Assembly (NCBI GenBank): GCA_021299455.1
Contig: JAJTGQ010000009.1
Coordinates: 1-40,726, forward strand
Reading direction: 5' to 3'
DNA from: Flammeovirgaceae bacterium
GTDB lineage: Bacteria; Bacteroidota; Bacteroidia; Cytophagales; Cyclobacteriaceae
Length of the DNA stretch: 40,726 bases
Shown in pieces: positions 9,301-17,925 of this stretch (its first letter is position 1; every line of letters begins with the position of its first letter). The position numbers were made by a program, and so were the translations under genes. The notes under the pieces were generated by a model. That model was not told the origin of the DNA and made no database searches. It was given only the letters and a program-made list of their open reading frames with translations.

Positions 9301-9764
9301 TGGTTCATCCGGTCGGATCATACAATGAAAATCTTCTTTTTTCAGAATTCGTCAATCTTCGAGGCTTTGACTATGGTACGCTTTACGGAAATAGTGCAGC
9401 CGTTCTCAACGCTGAATTGCGTGTGCCCCTTGTGCGTGCGTTGTCGAGTGGCCCCATCACTTCCAATTTCTTCAGAAACTTGCAGCTCATCGGTTTCTAT
9501 GACATTGGCAGTAGTTGGACTGGACCCATTCCACTTGACAATCAAAGCGTGGGTCGGGTGAGAAATGTGCCCGAGCGATTTACTTCTGGTAATCCTTTTC
9601 AAGTTGAAATTCGAGAGTACTTGAATCCATGGCTTTATAGCTATGGGTTTGGATTTAGATCCGTAGTTTTTGGTTATTACCTGAAATTCGATTTGGCATG
9701 GCCGGTCGAGAATTTTGTCGTAAAAAGCCCACGTGCATTCGTGGCCATCGGTTTTGATTTTTAA
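6378..9764 (+). CDS. TolB-like propeller protein with pseudo-peptidase MA domain and outer-membrane barrel
   Basis: From the ATG at 6378 the protein has 1128 residues and begins with a good signal peptide (MRRIGGVFLVWMLATGAVHA, then QQ). An in-frame ATG at 6339 overlaps the preceding gene and would put 13 polar residues in front of that signal, so 6378 is preferred. The order appears to be: a peptidase-MA-like domain (about residues 20-280) with the LPEWFIEG motif but no HExxH; WD40/PD40-type propeller repeats (about 290-580; KISPDGKKIAYAEND, VVFSSNRPSD); a charged linker with two NTDDY-F-E repeats (about 650-700); and a C-terminal beta-rich region ending in Phe (AFVAIGFDF), as expected for a BamA/patatin-type outer-membrane barrel. 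It is probably an outer-membrane protein of unknown role. It follows the FAD gene and precedes yicC. Confidence 0.75.
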   Translation: MRRIGGVFLVWMLATGAVHAQQTIETFGQNRIQFKKFDWKYLSSENFDVHFYGERRKVAEEALQYLESEFDRITDLIGFYPSQKTKVFLYNSVTDLQQSNIGLNHTRYSAGGETEFIKPYVEIAHPGNLDEFKEELIFKMSDLMVNEMMFGGSLKDMFQNSVLLNLPEWFIEGSSYYVAHGWDEEMDDFVRQLVQSNRVNKALRFSGKEAALVGQSIWNFIVEKYGKSSINNILNYTRIIRNEERSILITLGIPFKQLLVDWRAFYSGMEKKVSQSYMPLQDSTRFTENHRRTLTYTTVKISPDGKKIAYAENDRGSFTVKVKSLESGKEKIILTGGKRAIKQTVDYRIPLLSWADANTLGVIGVKKGQYIFWLYDLNSKTKLPRELDKFSNIRSFNFSNNGRLVVVSADFEGQNDLFLLSSRRDRTKRLTNDKFDDLDPAFIPNTNTVVFSSNRPSDSLNVSVKGLQKLSPNYNLFLYNIDTTVNSLKRVTNTLSKDFHVRPVDENNFFYLSDQRGITNLFRYNMSTGIYSQLTNYNSSVKDFDINYGNKMLAVVLTQSLREDIFIEHNRNFDRQVFTPATRRKEVAQARVLTERKKKEQPKATSIKDLINARLKEKIDTVKSEPLQPAVEQPVKKDTVKAIQKNANINTDDYTFDELAPVIAKVDSVPKKELLKPTEKPLNTDDYVFEEEAIKNKQPSETFLTRYMKAREVNRVKGPFPYFPKFSYENIVTSFVIDQLRGPGLKLEVQMNDMLENYRIFGGLQTAFDFKSGDMFGEFQYLPNRVDYSIRFDRKVIFWQPLLRESAEDERQKYSFQKLELGASYPISVRTRITLKPFAGYTQYVDLGKTIPAAGVPTFLPSRSQTYLGGRAEIVYDNSITTGLNIIEGTRGKLSAVFYEGVGNSRRSFSQVSVDIRRYQKIYKEIVFAVRGYAGSFFGAAPKSYLLGGTDNWFSNWFGPNTGQAFNRDGALNPLVHPVGSYNENLLFSEFVNLRGFDYGTLYGNSAAVLNAELRVPLVRALSSGPITSNFFRNLQLIGFYDIGSSWTGPIPLDNQSVGRVRNVPERFTSGNPFQVEIREYLNPWLYSYGFGFRSVVFGYYLKFDLAWPVENFVVKSPRAFVAIGFDF

Positions 9765-9775
9765 AAATAGACTAC

Positions 9776-10654
9776 ATGATTAGATCAATGACTGGCTTTG
9801 GCCAAACCTCTTCCAGTTCAGGTTCTCTGGCTATTGCTGTCGAAGTGAAGTCTCTAAATTCTAAATTTCTCGATCTGAGTTTGCGCTTGCCGCGGAGGTT
9901 TTCCGAGAAGGAATTGGAACTACGCACATGGGTTGCAGATAGACTAGAACGCGGAAAAATTTCTTTGTCCATAGATTATCAACAGACGGCTCGGCCAGAA
10001 ATCGCTCAGCGCTATAACGAAGAACTGTTTGTCGCTTATTATAAGGAGCTCAAGCGGCTGGCCGACAAAGTTTCCTCAACAACAGATTCAATTTTTCAAA
10101 TTGCTCTTTCTTCACCTGATGTAGCTATCGCCAATGGTAAAGAAGAATTGGATCCGGCTGAGTGGGAAAATGTACGTAGTTTGATCGGGGAGGCCATTGA
10201 AAAATGCGAATCATTTCGACTTGCCGAAGGCAAATCTCTGGAGAAGAAATTGATCGACTATATAGATACGATTAGGAAGGGTTTGTTTGCTGTAGAAGAG
10301 ATTGATCCCAAGCGGATAGAGAAAATCAGGAGTCGAATCAAGGGCAACGTGAAGGAGCTTTTTGGAGGTGAAGGATTCGATGCGAATCGCCTCGAACAAG
10401 AGATTATTTTTTACATTGAAAAGCTCGATATCCACGAAGAGCGCGTACGCCTTAAAACGCATTTGGATTATTTTATCCAAGTGCTCAGCGACAAGCAAGC
10501 GAGCGGCAAGAAATTGGGCTTTATCGCACAAGAAATTGGAAGGGAGATCAACACGATCGGAAGTAAAGCCAATGATGCAGAGATGCAGCAGCAGGTGGTG
10601 ATGATGAAAGAAGAACTGGAGAAGATAAAGGAGCAGCTAAACAACGTCCTTTAA
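9776..10654 (+). CDS. yicC: YicC/YloC family endoribonuclease
   Basis: A 292-residue protein opening with the diagnostic MIRSMTGFGQ and VEVKSLNSKFLDLSLRLPRR of the YicC N-terminal domain, and ending with the DUF1732 region (KLGFIAQEIGREINTIGSKA, then a coiled coil to the C-terminus). Family members in E. coli and Bacillus are endoribonucleases involved in RNA turnover. The ATG lies 11 nt after the preceding stop codon. The gene ends at a strong bidirectional terminator shared with clpC, with which it converges. Length and motifs are ordinary for the family. Confidence 0.93.
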   Translation: MIRSMTGFGQTSSSSGSLAIAVEVKSLNSKFLDLSLRLPRRFSEKELELRTWVADRLERGKISLSIDYQQTARPEIAQRYNEELFVAYYKELKRLADKVSSTTDSIFQIALSSPDVAIANGKEELDPAEWENVRSLIGEAIEKCESFRLAEGKSLEKKLIDYIDTIRKGLFAVEEIDPKRIEKIRSRIKGNVKELFGGEGFDANRLEQEIIFYIEKLDIHEERVRLKTHLDYFIQVLSDKQASGKKLGFIAQEIGREINTIGSKANDAEMQQQVVMMKEELEKIKEQLNNVL

Positions 10655-10703
10655 AAGCAATCTCTAATTTTGATTTACAATTGGGCGTAACAAAAACGCA
10701 AAC

Positions 10704-10734
10704 AAAAAAAGGGGAACTAAATTCCCCTTTTTTT
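10704..10734. terminator. Bidirectional intrinsic terminator between yicC and clpC
   Basis: A perfect inverted repeat, A7-GGGGAA, loop ctaaa, TTCCCC-T7, lies in the 90-nt gap between two convergent genes. The A and T runs on opposite sides make it functional in both directions. Confidence 0.9.
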
Positions 10735-10744
10735 GTAGCTACCT

Positions 10745-13291
10745 CTATTCACTCTTTTTTTCTTTCGTGGAAGCTTTTCCCTTTTTTGTTTTGATGGTCA
10801 GCACATCACCCGTGCCTTCATAATCGGCCATAATGATAGCACCCTCTGTGACTTCTCCTTTCAGGATTTCCTCCGCAACGGGATCTTCCAAATATTTTTG
10901 AATAGCACGATTTAATGGTCTCGCGCCAAATTGTTGATCGTAGCCTTTTTCCGCTAAGAAGTCTTTTGCTTTTTCAGTTAATTCAACCGTGTATCCGAGA
11001 GTTAGTATGCGAGCAAATAATTTTCCAAGTGTGATATCAATGATCTTGTGTATGTGCTCTCGCTGCAGGGAATTAAACACAATAACATCATCAAGTCGGT
11101 TTAAAAATTCTGGAGAGAATGCACGCTTCAACGCATTTTGAATGGTTGATTTCATTACTTCCTCATCATTTTCGCGGCTGGCTTTGGTGGTGAAGCCGAT
11201 ACCAGAGCCAAAATCTTTGAGATCGCGCACTCCGATATTGGAAGTCATGATAATGATCGTGTTACGGAAATCAACTCTACGCCCTAATCCATCTGTGAGT
11301 ATTCCATCGTCTAAAACCTGCAGCAAAATGTTAAAGACATCTGGGTGAGCTTTCTCGATTTCATCCAGCAACACAACACTATACGGTTTCCTCCGAACTT
11401 TTTCAGTTAACTGACCGCCCTCTTCATACCCTACGTATCCAGGAGGTGCACCCACCAAACGTGATACAGAGAATTTTTCCATGTACTCACTCATGTCGAT
11501 GCGAACAAGTGCATCTTCCTTATCGAAGAGGTAAGTTCCCAAAACCTTCACCAACTCTGTTTTACCAACACCTGTAGGTCCAAGGAAAATGAAAGAGCCA
11601 ATTGGTTTTTTTGGATCCTTCAGACCAACTCTTGTGCGTTGAATCGCGCGCGTCAGTTTCTTTATTGCTTCTTCTTGCCCGATCACCTTGCTACTCAGCT
11701 GTTCGGCCATGCCCAAAAGTTTGTTGCTCTCTTTCTGTGCAATGCGGTTTGCTGGTATACCCGTCATCATACCAACGACATCAGCCACATTGTCTTCGGT
11801 AACCGTGTATTTCTCGGTTCTCGTTTTCTCTTCCCATCTGGCTTTGGCTAGGTCAAGTTGCTCAATCAGCTTCTTTTCCTTATCGCGAAGTTGAGCGGCC
11901 TCCTCATACTTCTGACTCTTAACAACCCGATTCTTTTCTTTTTTTACATCTTCAATAGCCGCTTCGAATTTTACAATATCGTCTGGCACATGAATGTTGT
12001 TGATGTGCACCCTTGCCCCGGCCTCGTCCATCACATCGATGGCTTTGTCGGGCAGGAATCGATCACTGATATAACGGTCAGATAATTTTACACATGATTC
12101 TAAGGCTTCTTTCGTATACGTTACGTGGTGGTGGTCTTCGTATTTTTCTTTGATATTCTCCAGGATCTGAATGGTTTCATCTACTGATGTGGAGTCTACC
12201 ATCACCATTTGAAATCTCCTCGCAAGTGCACCGTCTTTCTCAATATACTGACGGTATTCATCCAGGGTTGTCGCGCCAATACATTGTATTTCTCCTCGTG
12301 CGAGAGCAGGTTTGAACATATTGGAGGCATCTAACGAGCCAGAGGCTCCACCAGCACCGACAATTGTATGTAGCTCATCGATGAACAAAATAACATCAGC
12401 CGATTTTTCCAATTCGTTCATGACGGCTTTCATTCGCTCTTCAAATTGCCCGCGGTATTTTGTACCAGCGACCAGCGAAGCGAGATCAAGCGTGACCACA
12501 CGCTTGCCAAACAAAACGCGAGAAACTTTCTTCTGAATAATACGAAGCGCTAATCCTTCCGCAATGGCCGTCTTGCCCACGCCCGGCTCTCCTATCAATA
12601 TGGGGTTATTCTTTTTTCTACGACTCAGAATTTGAGCTACCCGTTCTATTTCTTTTTCTCTGCCAACGATAGGGTCAAGTTTGTTGTCTTCCGCTAGTTT
12701 AGTTAGGTCACGACCGAAGTTATCAAGCACTGGTGTACGCGACTTTTCCATTCCCTTTTTCTCTTTGCCTGCACCTGCCCCGCTGCCAAACATTTTGGAT
12801 GAATCATCATCCGGTTCGTCTGTATCCGAGGAAGCAGTAGGTTGCTCGTGCTGATACTCCAGCATTTCTTTGACTACATCATAAGCAACATCAAACTTGT
12901 TTAGGATTTGTGTGGCAAGATTATCCGGATCGCGAAGAATAGAAAGGAGTAAGTGTTCTGTACCGATCAACTGAGCTTTAAATACTTTGGCCTCCAGATA
13001 AGTGATCTTTAGCGTCTTTTCAGAAGCACGCGTTAATGGAATATTTGCCAAGTTTTTGATTTCATGAGTAGCCGTACCTTTGGAAATTTTTTCGATCTCT
13101 CCGCGGAGTTGATCAAGAGGCACACCTAATTTTTTTAACACGCCTACCGCAACACCTTCGCCTTCGCGAATCATTCCCAAGATAAGGTGTTCTGTGCCGA
13201 TGTAGTCGTGACCTAAACGCAATGCTTCTTCCCGACTCAGTGAGATTACTTCTTTGACACGGTTGGAAAATTTGGCTTCCATATTTGACAT
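10745..13291 (-). CDS. clpC: ATP-dependent Clp protease ATP-binding subunit ClpC
   Basis: An 848-residue Hsp100/AAA+ unfoldase. Domains in order: double Clp N-domain repeat (about residues 5-145; [14 protein letters not shown] and [14 protein letters not shown]); acidic/glycine linker (150-180); first AAA+ module with Walker A GEPGVGKT (234-241) and Walker B ILFIDE (about 301-306); UVR coiled-coil (about 445-480; [15 protein letters not shown]), which separates ClpC from ClpB/ClpA; second AAA+ module with Walker A GPTGVGKT (571-578); and a C-terminal D2 domain with a basic tail. It feeds proteins to ClpP. A second Met at codon 4 is an alternative start. It is probably monocistronic; the next minus-strand gene upstream starts beyond a gap of more than 100 nt. 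Confidence 0.97.
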   Translation of the reverse strand: MSNMEAKFSNRVKEVISLSREEALRLGHDYIGTEHLILGMIREGEGVAVGVLKKLGVPLDQLRGEIEKISKGTATHEIKNLANIPLTRASEKTLKITYLEAKVFKAQLIGTEHLLLSILRDPDNLATQILNKFDVAYDVVKEMLEYQHEQPTASSDTDEPDDDSSKMFGSGAGAGKEKKGMEKSRTPVLDNFGRDLTKLAEDNKLDPIVGREKEIERVAQILSRRKKNNPILIGEPGVGKTAIAEGLALRIIQKKVSRVLFGKRVVTLDLASLVAGTKYRGQFEERMKAVMNELEKSADVILFIDELHTIVGAGGASGSLDASNMFKPALARGEIQCIGATTLDEYRQYIEKDGALARRFQMVMVDSTSVDETIQILENIKEKYEDHHHVTYTKEALESCVKLSDRYISDRFLPDKAIDVMDEAGARVHINNIHVPDDIVKFEAAIEDVKKEKNRVVKSQKYEEAAQLRDKEKKLIEQLDLAKARWEEKTRTEKYTVTEDNVADVVGMMTGIPANRIAQKESNKLLGMAEQLSSKVIGQEEAIKKLTRAIQRTRVGLKDPKKPIGSFIFLGPTGVGKTELVKVLGTYLFDKEDALVRIDMSEYMEKFSVSRLVGAPPGYVGYEEGGQLTEKVRRKPYSVVLLDEIEKAHPDVFNILLQVLDDGILTDGLGRRVDFRNTIIIMTSNIGVRDLKDFGSGIGFTTKASRENDEEVMKSTIQNALKRAFSPEFLNRLDDVIVFNSLQREHIHKIIDITLGKLFARILTLGYTVELTEKAKDFLAEKGYDQQFGARPLNRAIQKYLEDPVAEEILKGEVTEGAIIMADYEGTGDVLTIKTKKGKASTKEKKSE

Positions 13292-13401
13292 AGTGTATTG
13301 ATATGTGTAAATGTAAAGTTTTAGAGACTATAATTCCAAACCCACTCCATTCATCCCATGAAATGACTTTTTGAAACCGAACTAGTAACGCTGACTTGAA
13401 T

Positions 13402-14040
13402 TTATTTGTTCAATGAGCGCAATGAAGCACGTAAAAGGTCAATTGACTTTGGCCCTTCGCAAAACAACAAGTCAAGGATGCTGAGATTGGAAACAAAAGT
13501 GTTGCCAAAGACTTGTTGATAGGATATTGGGTGATAGAATGTCCGTTCGAAGGCCACTTGTTTTGGGCTTATTGTTCCGCGAAGGTCTGAAACAGCGTAG
13601 GAAGGCACTTTTTCATACTGCTGAGTAGTTGAAACTTCTACTTTTAGGTGAGTGACTCGCAGACAGAATGACAGCAAGTCTTTGTTAAGGTTAAGTAAAT
13701 GTTCGTGACCCAGATAAATTATCTTTTTTAGCTCGTCCGCATAATGTTCAAAGTAGGGCGCATTTCGATAGGCTGATTCGATACTTCGCCAATGATTGTT
13801 TTGCCATTTTTGTTGATAGTCTATCCGTATTTCTTGAACGGAAACTTTGCCGTGTTTTTCTTTTAGCGGCACAATCAGCATCTGAACACCTTGCGAAGTG
13901 TTGATATAGCACCTATTGCGAAAAGTCTGTTTGAGGTAGTGTTCGTGAAATTCTAATTCAACCACATCAAAAGAAAGCAGTGCACAAAAGTATTCGAGGC
14001 AGGGAAGATACTGCAACTCAATCCGAGCAATCTTCTTCAA
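13402..14040 (-). CDS. WbqC family protein
   Basis: A 212-residue protein resembling WbqC-like proteins: an N-terminal strand-rich segment with IELQYLPCLEYFCAL, then NRCYINTSQGVQMLIVPL, WRSIESAYRNAPYFEHYADE and an aromatic-rich C-terminal part. The family is found in polysaccharide loci and in many Bacteroidota genomes, but its biochemical role is not firmly known. The start is a TTG at 14040; the in-frame codon five triplets upstream is the accD stop, so there is little room for another start. It begins 15 nt after accD and is probably cotranscribed with it. Confidence 0.75.
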   Translation of the reverse strand: MKKIARIELQYLPCLEYFCALLSFDVVELEFHEHYLKQTFRNRCYINTSQGVQMLIVPLKEKHGKVSVQEIRIDYQQKWQNNHWRSIESAYRNAPYFEHYADELKKIIYLGHEHLLNLNKDLLSFCLRVTHLKVEVSTTQQYEKVPSYAVSDLRGTISPKQVAFERTFYHPISYQQVFGNTFVSNLSILDLLFCEGPKSIDLLRASLRSLNK

Positions 14041-14055
14041 CGGTATAGAAAAGAA

Positions 14056-14895
14056 TTACTGAAGCATCTTAAGCAAAGTGCTGAGTCGCTGTTTCAGACT
14101 TCTTCTATCGATGATGAAATCCAAGAAGCCGTGTTCTAATACAAACTCTGCACTTTGAAAGCCTTTGGGAAGGTCTTTGCCGATTGTTTCACGGATTACA
14201 CGAGGTCCTGCAAAACCAATAAGAGCACCAGGTTCTGCAATATTAAAATCGCCCAACATCGCATAAGAGGCAGTTACTCCGCCTGTGGTTGGATCTGTTA
14301 GCAACGAGATGTAAGGGATTTTAGCTTCGTCCATCAAAGCCAATTTAGCCGATGTCTTAGCCATTTGCATTAGTGAAAGCCCTGCCTCCATCATGCGTGC
14401 ACCACCTGACCGTGAAATCATCAAGAAAGGTGTTCTTGTTTTAAGCGAATGATCAATCGCTCGTGAGATTTTTTCGCCCACCACAGAACCCATTGAACCA
14501 CCGATAAAAGTGAAATCCATACAAGCCACACAAAGATCAAGGCCATTGATTTTTCCATAAGCTGTTCTAACCGCATCTTTCAATTGAGTTTTAGATTGCG
14601 ACTCTTTTATTCTCTTGGGATAGGGTTTAGTGTCTACGAATTTAAGCGGATCGCCCGATTCCATATTGGCATCTAACTCGGTAAACTCGTTGTTATCGAA
14701 CAAGATTTCAAAATATTCTTCTGACCCGATTTTTACGTGAAGATCCTCTTCCGGAACTACGTATGCGTTGTTCTTAAGCTCACGTGTATGGATTATTTTT
14801 CCACCGGGTGATTTGAACCAAAGCCCATCGGGCACTTCCCGTTTTGATTCTGTTGGGGTGAGAATTCCTTTATCGGTACGTTTGAACCAAGGCAT
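14056..14895 (-). CDS. accD: Acetyl-CoA carboxylase carboxyltransferase subunit beta
   Basis: A 279-residue crotonase-fold carboxyltransferase subunit. It starts [18 protein letters not shown], aligning with the AccD N-terminus, and has the acyl-CoA/oxyanion segments [13 protein letters not shown] and [20 protein letters not shown] plus the C-terminal [13 protein letters not shown] and [15 protein letters not shown]. With AccA it transfers CO2 from biotin to acetyl-CoA to make malonyl-CoA for fatty acid synthesis. The zinc ribbon of E. coli AccD is missing: where the four Cys should be, residues about 27-50 read [10 protein letters not shown] and [11 protein letters not shown] believe this is common in Bacteroidota, but that is from memory. 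accA is not in the window. Confidence 0.95.
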   Translation of the reverse strand: MPWFKRTDKGILTPTESKREVPDGLWFKSPGGKIIHTRELKNNAYVVPEEDLHVKIGSEEYFEILFDNNEFTELDANMESGDPLKFVDTKPYPKRIKESQSKTQLKDAVRTAYGKINGLDLCVACMDFTFIGGSMGSVVGEKISRAIDHSLKTRTPFLMISRSGGARMMEAGLSLMQMAKTSAKLALMDEAKIPYISLLTDPTTGGVTASYAMLGDFNIAEPGALIGFAGPRVIRETIGKDLPKGFQSAEFVLEHGFLDFIIDRRSLKQRLSTLLKMLQ

Positions 14896-15013
14896 TTCTT
14901 TTATTTTTTGATTTAAGAATTACGATTTTTGATTTTTGATTTGAATTTTATTAACTCACATTTTTACTTGAAGGGAAAATCCCCAATTCAAAAATCTTAA
15001 TTCAAAAATAATT
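14896..15013. repeat. AT-rich intergenic stretch with imperfect inverted repeat
   Basis: The gap between the aldolase and accD (both minus strand) contains a short tandem GATTTTT reiteration near 14924-14940. Its sequence from about 14916 to 14947 is an imperfect inverted match to about 14984-15014, where AATTCAAAAATC occurs with a near-copy AATTCAAAAATA. A long, weak stem could form. No promoter box with good spacing was found for accD. Confidence 0.4.
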
Positions 15014-16087
15014 CTATGCTATATCAATCGTCTTATCCAGGTAAACATCCTGTATAGCTTGCAGGATTTCTACTCCTTCTTTCATGGGGCGCTGGAATGC
15101 TTTTCTTCCTGAGATCAATCCCATACCACCAGCTCTTTTATTGATTACGGCCGTGCGAACTGCATCTGCCATGTCGCTAGATCCTTTTGAATCGCCACCG
15201 GAGTTGATTAGGCCGGCACGTCCCATATAACAATTTACTACTTGGTAGCGGCACAAGTCTATGGGATGGTCAGATGTAAGTTCTGTGTAAATACGCTCAT
15301 CCAATTTTCCATAAGAACTGCCACCTGTATTCAATGCTTTATAACCACCATTGTTTGTAGCTAATTTTTGTTTGATAATGTCGGCTTGGATAGTAACGCC
15401 TAAATGGTTTGCTTGACCGGTTAAATCAGCGGAAGTATGATAGTCAACACCGTCTTTTTTGAATGCGTCATTGCGCGTGTAGCACCAGAGTATGGTGGCC
15501 ATACCCAATTCATGAGCACGCTCAAACGCAGCGGATACTTCCTGTATCTGACGAGTGGCATTTTCCGATCCAAAATAAATCGTAGCACCAACTGCAATCG
15601 CGCCTAAGTTCCAGGCATCATCCACTGAACCATACATCACCTGATCTGCCTGGTTTGGGTACGTCAATAATTCGTTGTGATTTATTTTTACAATAAAGGG
15701 AATCTTGTGTGCATATTTTCTCGACATCATGGCGAGTCCACCAAAAGTAGTAGCGACTGCATTGCATTCGCCCTCGATCGCCAATTTGATAATATTTTCA
15801 GGGTCGAAATAGATTGGGTTTTTGGCAAATGAAGCGCCTGCGCTATGCTCGATACCCTGATCGATAGGGAGTATTGATAAGAAGCCAGTTCCGCCTAGCC
15901 GGCCTTTATTGAAAAGGCTTTGAAGACTGATAAGAGTTGGTGTGTTTCTATTGGAGACGGAAAAAATACGATCTACGAAATCAGGGCCCGGCAAGTGAAG
16001 ATGATCTTTTGAAATGGTCTTGCTCTTGTGAGTCAAAAGAGACTCGGCATCTTTACCAAGCAATTCGGTGGTGGAGGGTCTTGCCAT
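15014..16087 (-). CDS. fbaB: Class I fructose-bisphosphate aldolase (DhnA/FbaB type)
   Basis: A 357-residue TIM-barrel aldolase of the archaeal/DhnA class I type. Seen: [16 protein letters not shown] near residue 70-90, NHNELLTYP, a Schiff-base-lysine region ([12 protein letters not shown]), and the phosphate-binding loops [12 protein letters not shown] and [15 protein letters not shown] at the C-terminus. It interconverts fructose 1,6-bisphosphate with dihydroxyacetone phosphate and glyceraldehyde 3-phosphate without a metal ion. A well-spaced promoter lies 22 nt upstream, so the gene appears to be transcribed separately. Family assignment is firm; the active-site Lys is placed by family similarity. 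Confidence 0.92.
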   Translation of the reverse strand: MARPSTTELLGKDAESLLTHKSKTISKDHLHLPGPDFVDRIFSVSNRNTPTLISLQSLFNKGRLGGTGFLSILPIDQGIEHSAGASFAKNPIYFDPENIIKLAIEGECNAVATTFGGLAMMSRKYAHKIPFIVKINHNELLTYPNQADQVMYGSVDDAWNLGAIAVGATIYFGSENATRQIQEVSAAFERAHELGMATILWCYTRNDAFKKDGVDYHTSADLTGQANHLGVTIQADIIKQKLATNNGGYKALNTGGSSYGKLDERIYTELTSDHPIDLCRYQVVNCYMGRAGLINSGGDSKGSSDMADAVRTAVINKRAGGMGLISGRKAFQRPMKEGVEILQAIQDVYLDKTIDIA

Positions 16088-16109
16088 TGTTATTTGTTTT
16101 AGTGAGGGG

Positions 16110-16140
16110 CAAATATAGTTTTCCGTGCCAATTCATCCAA
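16110..16140 (-). promoter_or_regulatory. Promoter of the aldolase gene
   Basis: On the minus strand TTG (16138-16140), a 20-nt spacer and TATATTTG (16110-16117) match the Bacteroidota housekeeping consensus. The ATG follows 22 nt later. Confidence 0.75.
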
Positions 16141-16156
16141 GGTAATCTCTAAATGC

Positions 16157-16192
16157 AAAAAACCCATTTCAATGGGTTGAAATGGGTTTTTT
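16157..16192 (-). terminator. Terminator of the rpsP-rimM-trmD-rplS operon
   Basis: A perfect 16-bp stem (AAAAAACCCATTTCAA paired with its complement) around a 4-nt loop (16173-16176) is followed by a T-run. It lies just after rplS; its symmetry would also allow plus-strand function, but no plus-strand gene precedes it. Confidence 0.9.
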
Positions 16193-16209
16193 GATTTTTA
16201 TTTTTTGGA

Positions 16210-16581
16210 TTAGGCTGCTTTAACGGCTGCTAATTTTTCTTTGATTCTGGCAGACTTGCCTTGGCGGCCTTTTAAGTAGAACAATTTCGCTCTGCGAACC
16301 TTGCCGGCCTTCACGAATTCAATTTTTTCGATGCTCGGGCTTAAAAGGGGGAATACACGCTCAACACCAACGCCATTGGAAACTTTTCTTACAGAAAAGC
16401 TTTCTCCATTGGTTGAAGTACCTCTCCTGTAAAGGACAACTCCCTGGAATTGCTGAATCCTTTCTTTATTTCCCTCGCTGATCTTTACATGCACGCTGAT
16501 GGTATCGCCTGACTTAAAGCTTGGTATACCTGCTCTTTTAGAGGCTAGCTCTTGCTCTACAATTTTCATTAAATCGGCCAT
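16210..16581 (-). CDS. rplS: 50S ribosomal protein L19
   Basis: A 123-residue protein matching bacterial L19: [52 protein letters not shown] and the basic C-terminal [21 protein letters not shown]19 sits at the 30S/50S interface. It is the last gene of the rpsP-rimM-trmD-rplS group, but a 77-nt gap after trmD contains its own -7 box (16607-16614), so it may also be transcribed separately. A strong terminator follows. Confidence 0.97.
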   Translation of the reverse strand: MADLMKIVEQELASKRAGIPSFKSGDTISVHVKISEGNKERIQQFQGVVLYRRGTSTNGESFSVRKVSNGVGVERVFPLLSPSIEKIEFVKAGKVRRAKLFYLKGRQGKSARIKEKLAAVKAA

Positions 16582-16606
16582 ACTACTCGGTTTTTAAAAT
16601 GGACTG

Positions 16607-16614
16607 CAAATATA
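16607..16614 (-). promoter_or_regulatory. Candidate internal -7 box upstream of rplS
   Basis: The minus strand reads TATATTTG, a consensus -7 element, 25 nt before the rplS ATG. No TTG is found at the normal -33 distance, so the promoter would be weak or secondary to the operon promoter. Confidence 0.4.
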
Positions 16615-16658
16615 GGCGAAGAAGTTGAATTTCGAAGTCCGGACAGAGAAAATTCCTT

Positions 16659-17345
16659 TTAAGAAGTTAAATCCATGTTTAAATCGGGCCTTCTGGACTT
16701 AGTCCTTTCCAGGGCTTTTTCCTGCTTCCAGTCTTCAATTTTGGCCTTATGCCCGGAAAGCAATACATCTGGCACCTTCCAGCCATTATACTCTGCCGGG
16801 CGGGTGTAAACAGGAGGCGCAATAAGGCCATCTTGAAAGGAGTCGCTTAGCGCGGATGTTTCATCATTGAGCACACCAGGAAGTAAGCGAATTACCGAGT
16901 CGGCCACTACGGCTGCGGCCAATTCTCCCCCAGAAAGCACATAATTCCCTATGCTGATCTCCCTGGTAATAAGATGCTCCCTTACACGTTCATCAATTCC
17001 TTTATAGTGACCACACAACAAAATCAGGTTTTCTTTAAGACTCAATTGGTTGGCGATAGACTGATTCAGTAGGTCGCCATCCGGGCTCATATAAATGATC
17101 TCATCATAGACTCTTTCGGCTTTCAATGCAGTAATGCATCTGTCAATAGGCTCAATCATCATCACCATTCCTGCGCCACCACCAAAAGCATAGTCATCTG
17201 TAGCGCGGTGTTTGTGGGTGGAATATTCTCTTAGATCATGGACTTTTACGGTAACGAGTCCTTTTTCCTGCGCTCTCTTTAAAATGGAGTCTGAGAAAGG
17301 ACTGTCCAATAGCCGAGGCAAACAGGTAATGATATCCAAACGCAT
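16659..17345 (-). CDS. trmD: tRNA (guanine(37)-N1)-methyltransferase
   Basis: A 228-residue SPOUT-class methyltransferase. The trefoil-knot S-adenosylmethionine site is visible as [15 protein letters not shown] and [16 protein letters not shown]; the N-terminus [17 protein letters not shown] and the C-terminal [18 protein letters not shown] are typical. It methylates G37 of tRNAs reading CNN codons, preventing frameshifts. It starts 4 nt after the rimM stop. Length matches the family. Confidence 0.97.
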   Translation of the reverse strand: MRLDIITCLPRLLDSPFSDSILKRAQEKGLVTVKVHDLREYSTHKHRATDDYAFGGGAGMVMMIEPIDRCITALKAERVYDEIIYMSPDGDLLNQSIANQLSLKENLILLCGHYKGIDERVREHLITREISIGNYVLSGGELAAAVVADSVIRLLPGVLNDETSALSDSFQDGLIAPPVYTRPAEYNGWKVPDVLLSGHKAKIEDWKQEKALERTKSRRPDLNMDLTS

Positions 17346-17349
17346 AATT

Positions 17350-17859
17350 CTAAATATCTAAAAAGCCATCGGGCAAAGCAACTTTAATGACTTTCTTGGT
17401 TTTGTTGGTGCTAACAATGAATGGACTATTCAATGGAACGAGCACTTCTTTTCCCTTTACGTCTACTGACAATAGCCGGTTGGGTCCGGAATTTGAGATT
17501 TCCGTAATACTGCCCAATTCGCCTAAAGTCTCATCAATCACTGTAAAACCAATTACTTCATCATCATAAAATTGGCCACGCTTCAACTTAGGGCGCGCTT
17601 CCTTTGGCAAGTAAAGGCTACAGCCCTTTATTGCATTGGCTTGTTCTATCGAGTTGATTTCGTCAAATCGCACAAACGCTTTGTCGCCACGGTCGGAAAG
17701 CTCTTTTATAAAGTAGGGCACAAGGGTATTTTTCTGTTCTATGAAAACAGAATCCACGGAATCTAAATCCATTGGCTCTGTAACAATAACTGTTACTTCG
17801 CCTTTTAGCCCGTGTGCCTTGGCAACATAACCAATTTTGTAACAGTCCCGTTTTTCCAT
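17350..17859 (-). CDS. rimM: Ribosome maturation factor RimM
   Basis: A 169-residue protein with the RimM N-terminal beta barrel ([20 protein letters not shown]) and a C-terminal PRC-barrel ([30 protein letters not shown], ending LPDGFLDI). RimM binds S19 and assists 30S head assembly. It lies between rpsP and trmD as in most bacteria, and is separated from rpsP by a 66-nt gap holding a terminator-like hairpin. Confidence 0.95.
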   Translation of the reverse strand: MEKRDCYKIGYVAKAHGLKGEVTVIVTEPMDLDSVDSVFIEQKNTLVPYFIKELSDRGDKAFVRFDEINSIEQANAIKGCSLYLPKEARPKLKRGQFYDDEVIGFTVIDETLGELGSITEISNSGPNRLLSVDVKGKEVLVPLNSPFIVSTNKTKKVIKVALPDGFLDI

Positions 17860-17873
17860 GATTTTGTTAAAAT

Positions 17874-17907
17874 AAAAATGCCATCCCCAAAAGGCGATGG
17901 CATTTTT
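17874..17907 (-). terminator. Intra-operon hairpin between rpsP and rimM
   Basis: A perfect 12-bp stem (AAAAATGCCATC) with a 10-nt loop (17886-17895) and a T-run lies downstream of rpsP and just before rimM. It has the form of an intrinsic terminator, so it probably acts as a partial terminator that lets S16 be made in excess of RimM/TrmD. Confidence 0.75.
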
Positions 17908-17925
17908 TGTATTGAAAATAAGATA

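Noticed and set aside
11602-11894. Three overlapping plus-strand open frames opposite clpC
   Set aside because: They are antisense to conserved ClpC sequence and mutually overlapping in different frames.
14916-14945. GATTTTT reiteration as a possible CRISPR or satellite array
   Set aside because: Only two to three degenerate, spacerless units are present, so it is low-complexity AT-rich sequence.
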